Below, one piece after another: positions 33,993 through 43,127 of a stretch of 64,000 nt of DNA (positions are counted from its first letter, which is position 1; each line of letters starts with the position of its first letter). The translations under genes and the position numbers were made by a program. The notes beneath the pieces were generated by a model. It was not told the DNA's origin and did no database searches. It saw only the letters and a program-made list of their open reading frames with translations. The stretch comes from CAYVAP01 sp964343195. Lineage in GTDB: Bacteria; Bacteroidota; Bacteroidia; J057. The stretch spans positions 1-64,000 of the forward strand of contig CAYFIR010000007.1 in assembly GCA_964343195.1 (NCBI GenBank). Reading direction: 5' to 3'.

Positions 33993-34013
33993 GGCCCGGC
34001 TATTGGCCGGGCC
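33993..34013. terminator. GC-rich hairpin between GT2 and AAA ATPase genes
   Basis: GGCCCGGC (33993-34000) and GCCGGGCC (34006-34013) form a perfect 8-bp stem with a 5-base loop, 50 bp downstream of the AAA gene's stop. It lacks a clear T-run on either strand, so termination is only a possibility. Confidence 0.4.
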
Positions 34014-34062
34014 GCACTAATGAAATTAAATGCACAGGAGATTTACTCCCTGGCACCAAGTA

Positions 34063-35172
34063 CTAATGTCCACCGAAAAGACGTACTTCGGAATTCCCTG
34101 AAGGCCGCCGTTCCAGTTCTTCACCTATTGCCTTATTCATATCAAAATCATCAACCGTAGCCCGACCAGGCTCTTTAGTCACGGGCATTTCCTTGAGATC
34201 GAATAATGGAGATGCCAATATCTCCGACGGAGATAACTGGTTAGGCGTCATCTCGGTCTGCTTCATTTGCAATACTCCTGCTGCATCCTTTTCCACTTTG
34301 ATGAAGGTGGAATTGGTTGGAGCTCCCATTAGAATCAATGGGCTGTAGGTAGTCGCGACGAACTGTACACGTGGGAATATGGAGGATAGGACGGTCGCCA
34401 GTTTCCACCGAAGGGCAGGAGGCAGGTTCAACTCAGGTTCCTCAATCAGTACCATTCCTGTCACTTCTTCCGGGTTCAGGTTTCGCCCCTGAATCTCATT
34501 GAGCCGCAGGTAAATATCAGCGACCATGGTCAGCAGGCCTGCTCTACCCAGGGATAGGTCTCGCCAGGAAATGATCTCGCCATTGTTCAGCACAAACCGT
34601 AGGGTCCGACGGCTGATGTTGATTTCTGTCAGTTCCGGCCATACGGCCATCATCAGGGTAACGAGGGCGTCGAAGCGTCCGCTTTTCTCCCGATAGGAAA
34701 GCATCAACTCAGAAGGAAGGTCGAGTTTGGGGGCCACTTCTGACAGCAGGCTTCGAACCGCAGAAAGTGGGGTAGTTCGCTGGAAACCCTGCCCGTTCAG
34801 GTGGATATGGTTATGCCGAGCACTTCCGTAGCCCAGCAGATAAGGGGCCTGTACCGGACGTGGATAGGCATTGCTCACGGGAATCCGGCTGCCGTCGTAG
34901 ATATACTCCAGGTGAGGCAGAATGCGATCTACCTGCATGATCTCCAATTTCACTCTGCCAGGCGGCGGAGGACTGGCCATAGTCAGCCCACGGAGTTGTT
35001 GATCATAATGAGCAAGTGCAATACTCTTCAGAATTGCGGTGCTCTGTTCTGCACCAGTGAAGAAAATCCACTGACTATTTCCAGGAAGTTCTTGAAGATC
35101 ACTTCGCTGAAATCCAAAACAGTTCTCGATACAAAGAGATGCCAGGTGGTAGGGAAGAATGTTGCGGGTCAT
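34063..35172 (-). CDS. Degenerate AAA_21/SMC-like ATPase (Walker A lost)
   Basis: 369 residues. Overall it follows the AAA_21-type ATPases frequent in Bacteroidota: N-terminal IENCFGF, a P-loop position, LLGYGSAR, signature-like LSLGRAGLLTMVADI (206-220), Walker-B-like VLIEEPELNLPP (241-252), VQFVATTYSPLILMGAPTNS (269-288) and a C-terminal ASPLF. The P-loop reads TGAEQSTAILKS (39-50): the GxGK[ST] core is missing and has no lysine in the right place. The D of Walker B is E and the H of the usual T-H-S switch is Y. It is therefore probably a non-hydrolysing pseudo-ATPase. No nuclease or partner gene is adjacent. Function unknown. Confidence 0.75.
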   Translation of the reverse strand: MTRNILPYHLASLCIENCFGFQRSDLQELPGNSQWIFFTGAEQSTAILKSIALAHYDQQLRGLTMASPPPPGRVKLEIMQVDRILPHLEYIYDGSRIPVSNAYPRPVQAPYLLGYGSARHNHIHLNGQGFQRTTPLSAVRSLLSEVAPKLDLPSELMLSYREKSGRFDALVTLMMAVWPELTEINISRRTLRFVLNNGEIISWRDLSLGRAGLLTMVADIYLRLNEIQGRNLNPEEVTGMVLIEEPELNLPPALRWKLATVLSSIFPRVQFVATTYSPLILMGAPTNSTFIKVEKDAAGVLQMKQTEMTPNQLSPSEILASPLFDLKEMPVTKEPGRATVDDFDMNKAIGEELERRPSGNSEVRLFGGH

Positions 35173-35660
35173 AGCAATAGGCTTAAGGTGGAAAAACTAT
35201 GAAACACCGCATCAAAAAAATTAGTCAGTCGGGGGAGGTGGGTACTCCTTGCCATCGCCGTAGCGATCTGGCCTTGCTTTTTGTGAAAGCATTGCCAGAT
35301 TCCTCGCCGAAAGAAAGGATCCTAACTCTCTGGATATGCGGTGAGTAGTATAAGTAGTCTTAATTCTCAAAGGACTCATGTGAAGCCTGGTTCGTGCAGG
35401 ATGGAGTTGTATGTACTTACTTCAGATTTGGAATAATCATAATATAGCGCTTCTACCCCAGAATCAGACATGGCAAAAAAGACCTTCTGGAGTGCTTTAA
35501 AACAGCTCCAAAAGCGATTTTTGTCATTTTCTTACGTGAAAAAATCATCCGAAAAACAGGAGACCTTTCACCTGCTTTGAGTCGGAGTGCAGGAAACAGC
35601 ATATCCAGGGAAACCCGGTCATCCGGATTTCCCCCTTCCAGAGTCGACATTATATTCATC
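35173..35660. other. 488-bp intergenic region with one hairpin
   Basis: No supported gene. A hairpin with 15-base arms (35266-35280 and 35286-35300, two mismatches, TTGTG loop) is the only clear structure; it lacks a T-run. A 68-codon frame at 35453-35659 begins 2 bp after the FNT gene's stop but has no recognisable features, so I left it out. Confidence 0.5.
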
Positions 35661-36515
35661 CTATCGGAAGGATTTCCAATGGCGGTTGGCCTGCCCGAAC
35701 TTGAAAAGCGCTACGAATACTGAGCCGCCGATGATATTTCCCAAAGTAGCCCATATCTGAAAGTGCAGGTAGTCCTTCAGACCCAGTTCATCTCCGAGTA
35801 CAGTCCCGCAAAACACCTCTATGGATCCCACGATGGAGTGATGCAGACCAGAAATTCCGATGACAACCGTGACCATAATCACAGATAACATCCGGCTGAT
35901 GGTCTCCTGTGAGGCACCTACAAGCCAGGTTAACAGCCCCATCAGCCAACCTGCCAATACTCCACTCCCCAGAATCGCCCACCAGTCATATCTGACCATC
36001 TTTTCAGCCAGATGGATCAGAGAGGCATCCTCGATGATATTAAGATGGGGGCCAATGGATATCAGCATGAGGCCTATCAGGTACCCTCCAAGGAGGTTTC
36101 CAGTGAAAATCGTTCCCCAAAGCCTCAAAAGTTGTGTAAACTTTACCCTTCTGGCCAACAATGGAAGCAATGAAAGGTCCGTGTGCTCGGTAAATAGCTC
36201 CGATCGCCCTATCACCACAAAAATAAACCCTATGGGATACGCGAAGGCCAGTATAATATGCATTGAAACTTCTGAGACCTCATCACTCAGCAGGGTGTAA
36301 AGCACCCCCATTAGCAGGACACTAAATCCGACTTCCATACCTGCGGTAAATGCTGACATAAATGTCTGCTGCAGGGGACGCCTGTATTCATGAAGCCCTG
36401 CATTGGTAAGTTCGTCCAGGATGGTACTAACCTCCTTTGGTTGTGCTTGAGCTTCATTGTCACGATCAGCAAGGTTAGTCGCGACTTTTTTTCTTTGTGG
36501 AATGGATGATGGCAT
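35661..36515 (-). CDS. Formate/nitrite transporter (FNT) family channel
   Basis: 284 residues from the ATG at 36515; the longer frame to 36638 adds hydrophobic but unconserved sequence. Six hydrophobic helices fit the FNT fold. Recognisable elements: FMSAFTAGMEVGFSVLLMG, GRSELFTEHTDLSLLPLL (the FNT re-entrant region), GTIFTGNLLGGYL, WLVGASQ and the C-terminal FQIWATLGNIIGGSVFVALF. FNT proteins are pentameric channels for small monovalent anions such as formate, nitrite or hydrosulfide. This Bacteroidota subgroup has a ~40-residue charged N-terminal extension; its substrate is not known. Confidence 0.88.
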   Translation of the reverse strand: MPSSIPQRKKVATNLADRDNEAQAQPKEVSTILDELTNAGLHEYRRPLQQTFMSAFTAGMEVGFSVLLMGVLYTLLSDEVSEVSMHIILAFAYPIGFIFVVIGRSELFTEHTDLSLLPLLARRVKFTQLLRLWGTIFTGNLLGGYLIGLMLISIGPHLNIIEDASLIHLAEKMVRYDWWAILGSGVLAGWLMGLLTWLVGASQETISRMLSVIMVTVVIGISGLHHSIVGSIEVFCGTVLGDELGLKDYLHFQIWATLGNIIGGSVFVALFKFGQANRHWKSFR

Positions 36516-36627
36516 TGAATAAATCAGGTGGTGGAAGAGGTGGGTAACAATAGCCAAACTAGATAACCAGCAAAAGGGCAATTGGGTTTTAAAGTCCTGT
36601 AAAAACAGGTATTCATGATGGGGGGAT

Positions 36628-36663
36628 AAAAAATACAAATAGGTTCCAGCTGGAACCTATTTG
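36628..36663 (-). terminator. 28-bp perfect palindrome followed by A/T run
   Basis: Positions 36636-36663 read the same on both strands: a 14-bp arm starting CAAATAGGTTCC, centred on AGCT. On the minus strand it is followed by TATTTTTT (36628-36635), as expected for an intrinsic terminator of the CsbD gene, displaced from its stop codon by the element at 36693-36880. It also lies ~120 bp upstream of the FNT start, so it could be a regulator's operator instead. Confidence 0.6.
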
Positions 36664-36692
36664 CAGAAATATCAATTTGTGGCGCCTGGGAA

Positions 36693-36880
36693 CTAGTGCT
36701 TTGTCAAGTGGAAAATGATGGGTAGTCGGTAGCAGATTTTTTCGTAGATCAAGGCGAAAAATTCGAGCCTAGTGAACTAGGCGAGCGGTTTTTCAACGCA
36801 GATCATAGATGCCGATTCATCGGTAGATGCGGGAAAAGATGCAGCGATCACCCATCATTGGGGATTTGACAGAGCACTAG
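36693..36880. mobile_element. 188-bp MITE-like element abutting the csbD stop codon
   Basis: The ends are inverted over 31 bp: CTAGTGCT-T-TGTCAA then AATGATGGGT at the left (36693-36723), and the complement of ACCCATCATT...TTGACAGAGCACTAG at the right (ending 36880). CTAG at both extremities may be a 4-bp target duplication of the sort seen for IS5-type elements. The interior continues as a long imperfect hairpin centred on CCTAGT-GA-ACTAGG (36768-36781). No coding capacity. The CTAG at the right end contains the csbD stop codon. Confidence 0.75.
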
Positions 36881-37068
36881 ATGCTGTCGATCATCTCCTT
36901 GAGCTTATCCTTGGTTTCGCCGGTAGCCTTCTCCAGGCGACCCATCAGTTCATCTTCCTGACCTTCTTCATAAGTCAGATCATCTTCCGTCAGATCGCCA
37001 TAGCTTTGCTTCAGCTTTCCTTTCATGATATTCCAGTTGCCTTTCAGCTTTAATTTCCAATCTTCCAT
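36877..37068 (-). CDS. CsbD family protein
   Basis: 63 residues, the normal CsbD size. Hydrophilic, helical and highly charged: GNWNIMKGKLKQSYGDLTEDDL followed by an EGQEDELMGRLEKATGETKDKLKEMI amphipathic part. CsbD/YjbJ-type proteins are induced by general or osmotic stress in many bacteria; the molecular role is unknown. Cytoplasmic. Its last four bases lie in the MITE-like element's terminal CTAG, so the element inserted exactly at the 3' end. Confidence 0.93.
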   Translation of the reverse strand: MEDWKLKLKGNWNIMKGKLKQSYGDLTEDDLTYEEGQEDELMGRLEKATGETKDKLKEMIDSI

Positions 37069-37524
37069 TGTTTAAGTTTTTGTTGGTGAATGTTTGGGAA
37101 AAAGAACGTCCGCTACCACTATATCAGGCAGCAACATTTCAATATGAAATCCAGATGCAAAATCAGGGATTATTCCATGATATAGCCAAGACCAATCCTG
37201 GCTGAGAGTTTCCCAACAGGTGATATTTTCAAACAAATTATCAAAATACAGTCATCATCGGGTAGATTTCCAGCACCTGACTTGACAATCAGAAAAACAC
37301 AACCATCTCACAAGAAATCATACACCTTTATATACCACAAAACCAACAACTCCGTTACCCGCAACGCAACAGCCACCCCTCAAAAACGCCCCACAGATAC
37401 CACAATCGACGATTATTTCATCAAATTTAAATTCCCCAAAACAATCAGACCAGCAAATGTGTTATCATATACGAATATCATATTTCGAATACACATTCTA
37501 ACTAGCCCACAACAATCACAAATT
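37069..37524. other. 456-bp AT-rich divergent intergenic region
   Basis: No gene is supported; one frame of 135 codons here merely runs into the DUF1328 gene. The region lies between the divergent csbD and DUF1328 genes and should contain both promoters. The sequence is A/C-rich on the plus strand (37281-37500). I see no clear repeat or structured RNA. Confidence 0.5.
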
Positions 37525-37689
37525 ATGATTCGTTACGCATTGATCTTTTTTGTAATCGCTGTTATCGCAGCAATCTTCGGCTTTGGCGGTATCGCCGCTG
37601 GTGCAGCCAGCATCGCAAAAATCCTTTTCTGGGTATTTCTGGTCCTCTTTGCAGTATCTCTCGTAGGCCGTCTCGTCCGAGGGAAGTAA
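37525..37689 (+). CDS. DUF1328 small membrane protein
   Basis: 54 residues with two hydrophobic helices: YALIFFVIAVIAAIFGFGGI, a GAASIAKILFWVFLVLFAVSL segment and a basic end VGRLVRGK. This is the DUF1328 (YtjA-like) family of small inner-membrane proteins, often stress-associated; function unknown. A longer frame upstream (from 37282) is low-complexity and was rejected. Confidence 0.93.
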   Translation: MIRYALIFFVIAVIAAIFGFGGIAAGAASIAKILFWVFLVLFAVSLVGRLVRGK

Positions 37690-37884
37690 TGTCCTAACCA
37701 TATACCACCATATAGATAAGAGATACCCATATCCGTTCTGAATAGCATGTCTTAACCTGATAGATAATTTCGCTAGATAATAAAGTTTGTAAGCTGTTTC
37801 AACCTTTGGTGATAGAGAGAGTCTATGGAAGAGAATCGTCGTTCTATCGTCTTCTCCTAAATCCAACAGAATAAGAAATTTGCC

Positions 37885-38073
37885 ATGTTCTCATTATTGA
37901 AAATCCTCATTTCGCTGTTTTGGCTGTTGCTCACCATCGGAGTGTTAGTATCTCTGTGGCGCAATTCAAAAACAAAGACCTCTGCCAAGGTGCTATGGAC
38001 GATTGGAGTCCTGATTTTCCCGATCCTGGGCCCTGTTATGTTCATTCTTTTCGGAGATCGCCCAGCGAATTAG
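37885..38073 (+). CDS. PLDc_N domain small membrane protein
   Basis: 62 residues: two hydrophobic helices with the PLDc_N hallmark VLWTIGVLIFPILGPVMFILFGDR. The domain is the membrane anchor of cardiolipin synthases, but here it stands alone without catalytic HKD domains, as is common in Bacteroidota. Inner membrane. Probably expressed alone; a strong terminator follows at 38119. Confidence 0.88.
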   Translation: MFSLLKILISLFWLLLTIGVLVSLWRNSKTKTSAKVLWTIGVLIFPILGPVMFILFGDRPAN

Positions 38074-38118
38074 GCTTGGGGCAGGCAATCCTGATACCAA
38101 TAACTGAACACAATTATC

Positions 38119-38158
38119 AGCCGAGTGAATCACCCTGAGTGGTTCATTCGGCTTTTTT
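38119..38158 (+). terminator. Intrinsic terminator after the PLDc_N gene
   Basis: AGCCGAGTGAATCA (38119-38132) pairs with TGGTTCATTCGGCT across a 6-base loop and is followed by six T. Textbook form. Confidence 0.92.
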
Positions 38159-38327
38159 ATATCTCCCCTTTTCACCAGATCCTTCCACCTAATAGTTCCC
38201 TCGGATACCTTACCAGGCAGGCATCGCGCAACCAAATATTCCCACGATTTGTCCCTTTGGGTAATGTCTGCGCCTTTCAGGACGTTACTTTAGAGCTATT
38301 CACTCAACTGATAACTACCCCATACCT

Positions 38328-40208
38328 ATGAAGAACCCTGTGATTCGCTTTTTTACCCTTTTAATTCTAATAATTTCAGGCATCCAGACAGGACTGGGAC
38401 AGACCATCTGCGTTCCTGACTCTACTGTCCCAAACGAACCCGGAGTTTATCCCGGGGAAATTGAAGTTCAGGGATGTCAACCATTTGATACTACGATCAC
38501 TTTTGTATTTCCCCGTGATACAACGGTAGTGTTTGCCGGACAAACGGTGACGGTAGATTTCATCGAATTTCGCATCGATAGCCTTGTGGGTCTGCCTGAC
38601 TCAGTGAACTGGACCTGCAACCTTGATCCAAACTGTACCTATGTGGTTTCTCCGGATAGCAGCGAGGTGGATACAATTGGATGTGTGCGGTTCCAGGGAT
38701 TTAGTGATCAGCCGGGTCTGTACAATGTCAAGGTTCATGTCACTGCCATAGTGGATATCCTTGGGAGCATCAATGAGCAAAGCGACGTATTCGATGCGCC
38801 CCTCACGGTTCTCCCCTGTCCCTTTGTCGGCGATTGCTATACGGCAGAGTTTGACGGAAACTGTGAGCCAGCCATCGTAACCCTCACGAACAACATTCCC
38901 AGCAATGGGCAAGCAGGGTTTGATTATGAGTGGAGCATCACCGGCCCGTTGGGAGTCCTCTACCAGACCAGCGATGAAAATCCATTTCCGCAGATTCTGC
39001 CTCAGGCGGGAAACTATGTCATCGACTATGGCGCCACCGTTGATACAACCGGCTTCATCCTCAACGGCCTTTCTATCGATGCAGTAGGCTGTGATGACCT
39101 GCTGGATGCTGGCGACATTTACTGGATACTGATTGATCCGGATGGAACTGAAGTGATAAATACCTCTGCCACACCTGTTTCCAATGGGGGCAATAGCCTT
39201 CCTATCAGCACTGGTATTACGGGCCTGCTCCTCGATACCGGGCAATATGAACTTCAGGTATGGGATAATGACCTCTTAGGAGCTGATGACGGATGTGCTA
39301 CTGGTGACAATGGTAGTGGGGCTTCCCTGTTTTTCAACATTCCCAGTGCACAGACAGGATCGCAGGTGTTGGTAAGCGGCTCTCTTCAGGTAACCATGAC
39401 GTTGGATAACCCCATCCAGACCATTACCTGTCGGGATACTTTTGCCATCGATCCTCTCCCCCAGATTCCCGAGCTACTGGCTGATGGAAGCCTGATCCAG
39501 ACAGATAGCATTGTCTATTGTGCCGGGGGCTCCGTCCTGCTCTCTACCAGTAGCACGGATTCTCTGATCTGGTTTGTAGATGGAACCCTTCAAAGCGATA
39601 CCCTGGGAGATTCCCTAAGCATCTTTACTCCAGGCAACATCTACCTGGAAGCCATTGATCGTCAGTCACTCTGCCGCGCCAGTTCGCCCGCAATACGGGT
39701 GGATAGCTTCATCGTATATGCGCCGCAGATTGGGCTGGATTCAGCCTCCGAGGTATTCAGCATTCTCCAGCCCGACGACTCGGTAGCCTACAGTTGGTTT
39801 GACGAGGACGGCACCCTGGTGGGGACCGGCCCTACCTTCGATCCCGATTCCAACGGTGTATATTTCGCAGCCGCCACAGATACCGCCTATGCCTGTCAGT
39901 CAGCGCTATCGGAAGGATTCAATTTCATTTCCAGCATTGACGAGCAGCGCCTGCTTGGTAGCATGGAGCTATTCCCCAACCCTAATGACGGTAACTTCTA
40001 CCTCAGGGCGGCCCTCCAGTCTGCGACTCCTGTTCAGACTGCGGTCTATGACCTGAGTGGTCGCCAACTTTGGAGCGAGGACTGGGGTGTACAGAGTGGC
40101 TCCTTCAACGCAGCCATCAAGGTTCCCAACCTTCCGGCTGGTTTTTACCTATTCGAGTTAAAAACTGAAGACCAGCGCGTACAAAAACGGCTGGTCATCA
40201 GGCCATAA
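38328..40208 (+). CDS. Secreted protein with type IX secretion C-terminal sorting domain
   Basis: 626 residues. Signal peptide ~1-25 (ending GLGQ). The middle (~26-540) is cysteine- and Asp/Thr-rich beta sequence without an enzyme motif I recognise; SVDFIEFRI- and YVEWSI-type strands and repeated PD-S turns suggest Ig/PKD-like modules. Residues ~545-626 are a T9SS type A sorting domain: MELFPNPNDGNFYLRAAL, TAVYDLSGRQLW and LPAGFYLFELKTEDQRVQKRLVI. It should pass the inner membrane by Sec, the outer membrane by T9SS, and be attached to or released from the surface. Possible adhesin or structural protein. Confidence 0.88.
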   Translation: MKNPVIRFFTLLILIISGIQTGLGQTICVPDSTVPNEPGVYPGEIEVQGCQPFDTTITFVFPRDTTVVFAGQTVTVDFIEFRIDSLVGLPDSVNWTCNLDPNCTYVVSPDSSEVDTIGCVRFQGFSDQPGLYNVKVHVTAIVDILGSINEQSDVFDAPLTVLPCPFVGDCYTAEFDGNCEPAIVTLTNNIPSNGQAGFDYEWSITGPLGVLYQTSDENPFPQILPQAGNYVIDYGATVDTTGFILNGLSIDAVGCDDLLDAGDIYWILIDPDGTEVINTSATPVSNGGNSLPISTGITGLLLDTGQYELQVWDNDLLGADDGCATGDNGSGASLFFNIPSAQTGSQVLVSGSLQVTMTLDNPIQTITCRDTFAIDPLPQIPELLADGSLIQTDSIVYCAGGSVLLSTSSTDSLIWFVDGTLQSDTLGDSLSIFTPGNIYLEAIDRQSLCRASSPAIRVDSFIVYAPQIGLDSASEVFSILQPDDSVAYSWFDEDGTLVGTGPTFDPDSNGVYFAAATDTAYACQSALSEGFNFISSIDEQRLLGSMELFPNPNDGNFYLRAALQSATPVQTAVYDLSGRQLWSEDWGVQSGSFNAAIKVPNLPAGFYLFELKTEDQRVQKRLVIRP

Positions 40209-40262
40209 ATGGATAAGGATACCCTCAAATATGGATCTACAAAAGCTGACAGCTTCGCTGCC

Positions 40263-43127
40263 CTAGGGACGCCGTGGCGGGCCATCTGGGCGACCGCCAT
40301 AGCCTCCGGGGCCATAGGGAGACTCTCCACCGGAACCGGCCTCAAACTGGCGCAAGTTGTAGGTAAAGGTCAGCATGAAGTAGCGCTGTAAGACCTGAGT
40401 TTGCACATCTTCTACGAAAATGCTGGAAACGTTGCGGTTCACGCTGGTATTCTGCCCCAGTACGTCAAACGCGGTAAGTTCGATTTCCCCTCGCTGGTTT
40501 TCGAAGAGCTTTTTGGCGACGCTGACATTCCAAAGCAGGTAATTGGGGTCGAGGCCATCGCTCAGTCCCTGGGTGTACTGGTGCAGCAATGAGCTACGGA
40601 ATACGATCCCCGGCCCAAAAATCAGGTTTAACCTGGCTTCGCTGACCTGACTGAGGTACTCAGTATTGAGGTTGGGGCGCAGTTCGTTGAAGGCCCAGTT
40701 GTAGTTGGTACGTGAGCTAACGGTAAAATCAACTTTTTCGCTGATGTTACTGCTCAGGGTCACGCCTGCACCTGCCTGGTAGTTGTCAGAGAAGTTGAGC
40801 TCCTCATTGATCAGTCCCGGGCGGCGGGTATAATTACCCGATAGGTTGATGTTGAAGTTGGACTTGATGAACTTCACCGGGAAACCCAGGGTAAAAAGGG
40901 TATTCACCGAACGGAAGCCGTCGAGGTTGACAGGACGGCTCAGCTGTGCCCCGGGTTGTAGGACGATGCCTGATGGCAAGGTAGTATCTCTGCGCGCGAT
41001 CAGGCTGCTGTTGCCGATGTAGTCGTTGGTCAATGATCCATTTAACAGAAAGTAGAGCACCCGACCGGTTTCAGTGTCGGTGCCGCCGTAGCGCAGCACC
41101 AGCCTGTGGCTGTAAGCCTGAGCCAGGGTAGGATTACCCGTGCTGAGCTGTAGCGGGTTGCTGTTATCGACGACTTCCTGCAACTGCGATACCGTCGGTA
41201 CGTCGATGCTCGTGCGATAGATTACCCGCAGGTTGGTTTGGTTGCTGATCCGCCAGCGAAAGATGGCAAAAGGCAGCAGGTTGTTGAAGGAATAGGTCGA
41301 ATCAAATACTGTAGGAAAGGTCTGCTGACCGGCCAGAGAAGCCCGCTGATAGTCGATGCGGGAAATGAAGAACAGCTCCCGACCCTTTCGCAACAGGGTC
41401 CCTACCCCAGCCCGGTGGGCGTAATACTGGTTTTCAAACACACTGGACTGCGGAGCCAGCAGAGTAGAATCTCCCTCCGCTGTGATGGCCCAGGTATTCT
41501 GATCAGACTGATTCCACTGGGGAGCATAGTTATAGCTGACCAGCAAGAGGCCCACCTTCCCCAACGGCTCGGAATAGCGCGCATCGACATTGAGCGTCAA
41601 ACCATTGGAACTGAGATAAGACCGCTGGTTGAGGGTGTCCTGACTCGCTCCGGGCTCGGTAAAATAGAACAGGCTGGAACCGAGGTCACTGTTGCCATTT
41701 TGAAGATTATAGCCATTTCGTAGGCTCAGGGTTAAGCTCCGGCCTCGCTTCTCAAATCGGTGAGTGAAGCGCAGGAAGTTATCAACCCGCAATGCGTTGA
41801 AGTCCGTAGAATAGACATTTTCGGTAGCGTTGACAGAGGCTCCGTTGAGCAGGTTGCGCCCAAAGGTGGAGTCAGCTCCCTGGCTCTGCTGGAAACTGAC
41901 ACTTGGTCTCCAGAGGATCGAGTTTCGTTCATTTGGCTTGTACTCCATCCGCAGGTTAAAGCGGTGGTTGATGTTCACCGCTCTGCTGGAATCCAGTTCT
42001 CTATAGACCAGTCCGGAGTCACCTTCGACGAAATATACCCGATCCAGTGTGGTAAGGGCGTTGTTGTCGGTGTAATTGAAAAAATAACTGGCATTCATCT
42101 CCAGTTTATCGGTCAATTCGTCGCTGTAGTTGATCCCTCCAGAGTGTGTGGTAGCAACTCCATTCTGTTGGTCGATTAGAAAGTCTCCGGGATCTGCTCC
42201 GACGCCTCCCCCTTCCCAGGGACGGCCACGACGTCCGCGGCCCGCGCTGGCGACTCCGAGCAGGTCTTCCTGTGAGAAGTTTTGCTGATTGATGTTATTG
42301 CTCAGCCCCACGACAGAGATGCGTTGGTCGTCATTGAAGAAATTCAGGCTAAGACCGGCCTTATATACGTCCTCGTAGCCCCCACCAGCGTACATCCTCC
42401 CGAATGTACCGTTTCGAGTTTCTGGCCGGGTAACAATGTTGATGGTCTTGGTGGTGTTTCCGTCGTCAAATCCGGTGGCTTGAGACTGCTCACTTTGCTG
42501 GTCAAACACCTCGATCTTCTCGATGACCTCGGCAGGCAGATTTTTCAGAGCTGCGTTGGGGTCGCTCCCAAAAAACGGTTTCCCATCCACCAACACCTGC
42601 CGTACCTGCTCGCCCTGGGCATTCACCCGACCATTGTCCACCGTGATGCCCGGCATTTTCCGGATCAGGTCCTCCGCGTTTGCATCGGGGTTGGTCTGAA
42701 AAGCGCCCGCATTGTACTGGGTGGTGTCTCCCTTTTGCTGTGCCTGGGCCACCTGCCCCTCGATTTGGACTTCGTCCGCTGTAAACGTACGCTCATTGAG
42801 GGTAATCTGCCCCAGTCGGTTAAACCCTTCGCTCAATGCGACAGTCTGAGCCAGCGTGTCAAACCCAATGGCGGCAATACGCATCGTATATTCGCCCGCT
42901 TCCAGCCCTCTTAACCGGAACTGCCCGTCAGCATCGGTGTAGGCTCCGGCTTGTAGCTCCGGGTTGGTCGGATGCTGCAACAATACCGCGGCCCCTGCCA
43001 CCGGCTGATCGCTGGTATTCAGTACCTGCCCCTGTACGAGGGCCGCGCTCTGCGCCAAGACGGTTTCTGAAAATCCACTCAGCATTAGGAATACGGCAGC
43101 AATGAGAGGAGTAATGAATTTTCTCAT
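40263..43127 (-). CDS. TonB-dependent receptor-like outer-membrane beta-barrel protein
   Basis: 954 residues. Signal peptide ~1-26 (ending VLAQ). Residues ~28-110 are a carboxypeptidase-regulatory-like beta domain (QVLNTSDQPVAGAAVLL, GQFRLRGLEAGEYTMRI). Residues ~115-230 resemble a plug: AEDLIRKMPGITVDNGRV, VRQVLVDGKPFFGSDP and IEKIEVFDQQSEQSQATGF. The remainder is an outer-membrane barrel of the Bacteroidota OMP_b-brl_3 type. The last ~20 residues are Gly/Pro/Arg-rich (ESPYGPGGYGG) and follow the barrel. No SusD partner is adjacent, so a SusCD nutrient uptake system is unlikely; substrate unknown. Confidence 0.9.
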   Translation of the reverse strand: MRKFITPLIAAVFLMLSGFSETVLAQSAALVQGQVLNTSDQPVAGAAVLLQHPTNPELQAGAYTDADGQFRLRGLEAGEYTMRIAAIGFDTLAQTVALSEGFNRLGQITLNERTFTADEVQIEGQVAQAQQKGDTTQYNAGAFQTNPDANAEDLIRKMPGITVDNGRVNAQGEQVRQVLVDGKPFFGSDPNAALKNLPAEVIEKIEVFDQQSEQSQATGFDDGNTTKTINIVTRPETRNGTFGRMYAGGGYEDVYKAGLSLNFFNDDQRISVVGLSNNINQQNFSQEDLLGVASAGRGRRGRPWEGGGVGADPGDFLIDQQNGVATTHSGGINYSDELTDKLEMNASYFFNYTDNNALTTLDRVYFVEGDSGLVYRELDSSRAVNINHRFNLRMEYKPNERNSILWRPSVSFQQSQGADSTFGRNLLNGASVNATENVYSTDFNALRVDNFLRFTHRFEKRGRSLTLSLRNGYNLQNGNSDLGSSLFYFTEPGASQDTLNQRSYLSSNGLTLNVDARYSEPLGKVGLLLVSYNYAPQWNQSDQNTWAITAEGDSTLLAPQSSVFENQYYAHRAGVGTLLRKGRELFFISRIDYQRASLAGQQTFPTVFDSTYSFNNLLPFAIFRWRISNQTNLRVIYRTSIDVPTVSQLQEVVDNSNPLQLSTGNPTLAQAYSHRLVLRYGGTDTETGRVLYFLLNGSLTNDYIGNSSLIARRDTTLPSGIVLQPGAQLSRPVNLDGFRSVNTLFTLGFPVKFIKSNFNINLSGNYTRRPGLINEELNFSDNYQAGAGVTLSSNISEKVDFTVSSRTNYNWAFNELRPNLNTEYLSQVSEARLNLIFGPGIVFRSSLLHQYTQGLSDGLDPNYLLWNVSVAKKLFENQRGEIELTAFDVLGQNTSVNRNVSSIFVEDVQTQVLQRYFMLTFTYNLRQFEAGSGGESPYGPGGYGGRPDGPPRRP

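Noticed and set aside
35453..35659. 68-codon frame just after the FNT gene
   Set aside because: No signal peptide, domain or homologue that I recognise; composition looks random and Lys/Arg-rich. Too weak to list.
40263..43127. SusC of a SusCD polysaccharide utilisation locus
   Set aside because: No SusD-like lipoprotein, glycoside hydrolase or hybrid sensor next to it; the plug/barrel type resembles the general OMP_b-brl_3 group.
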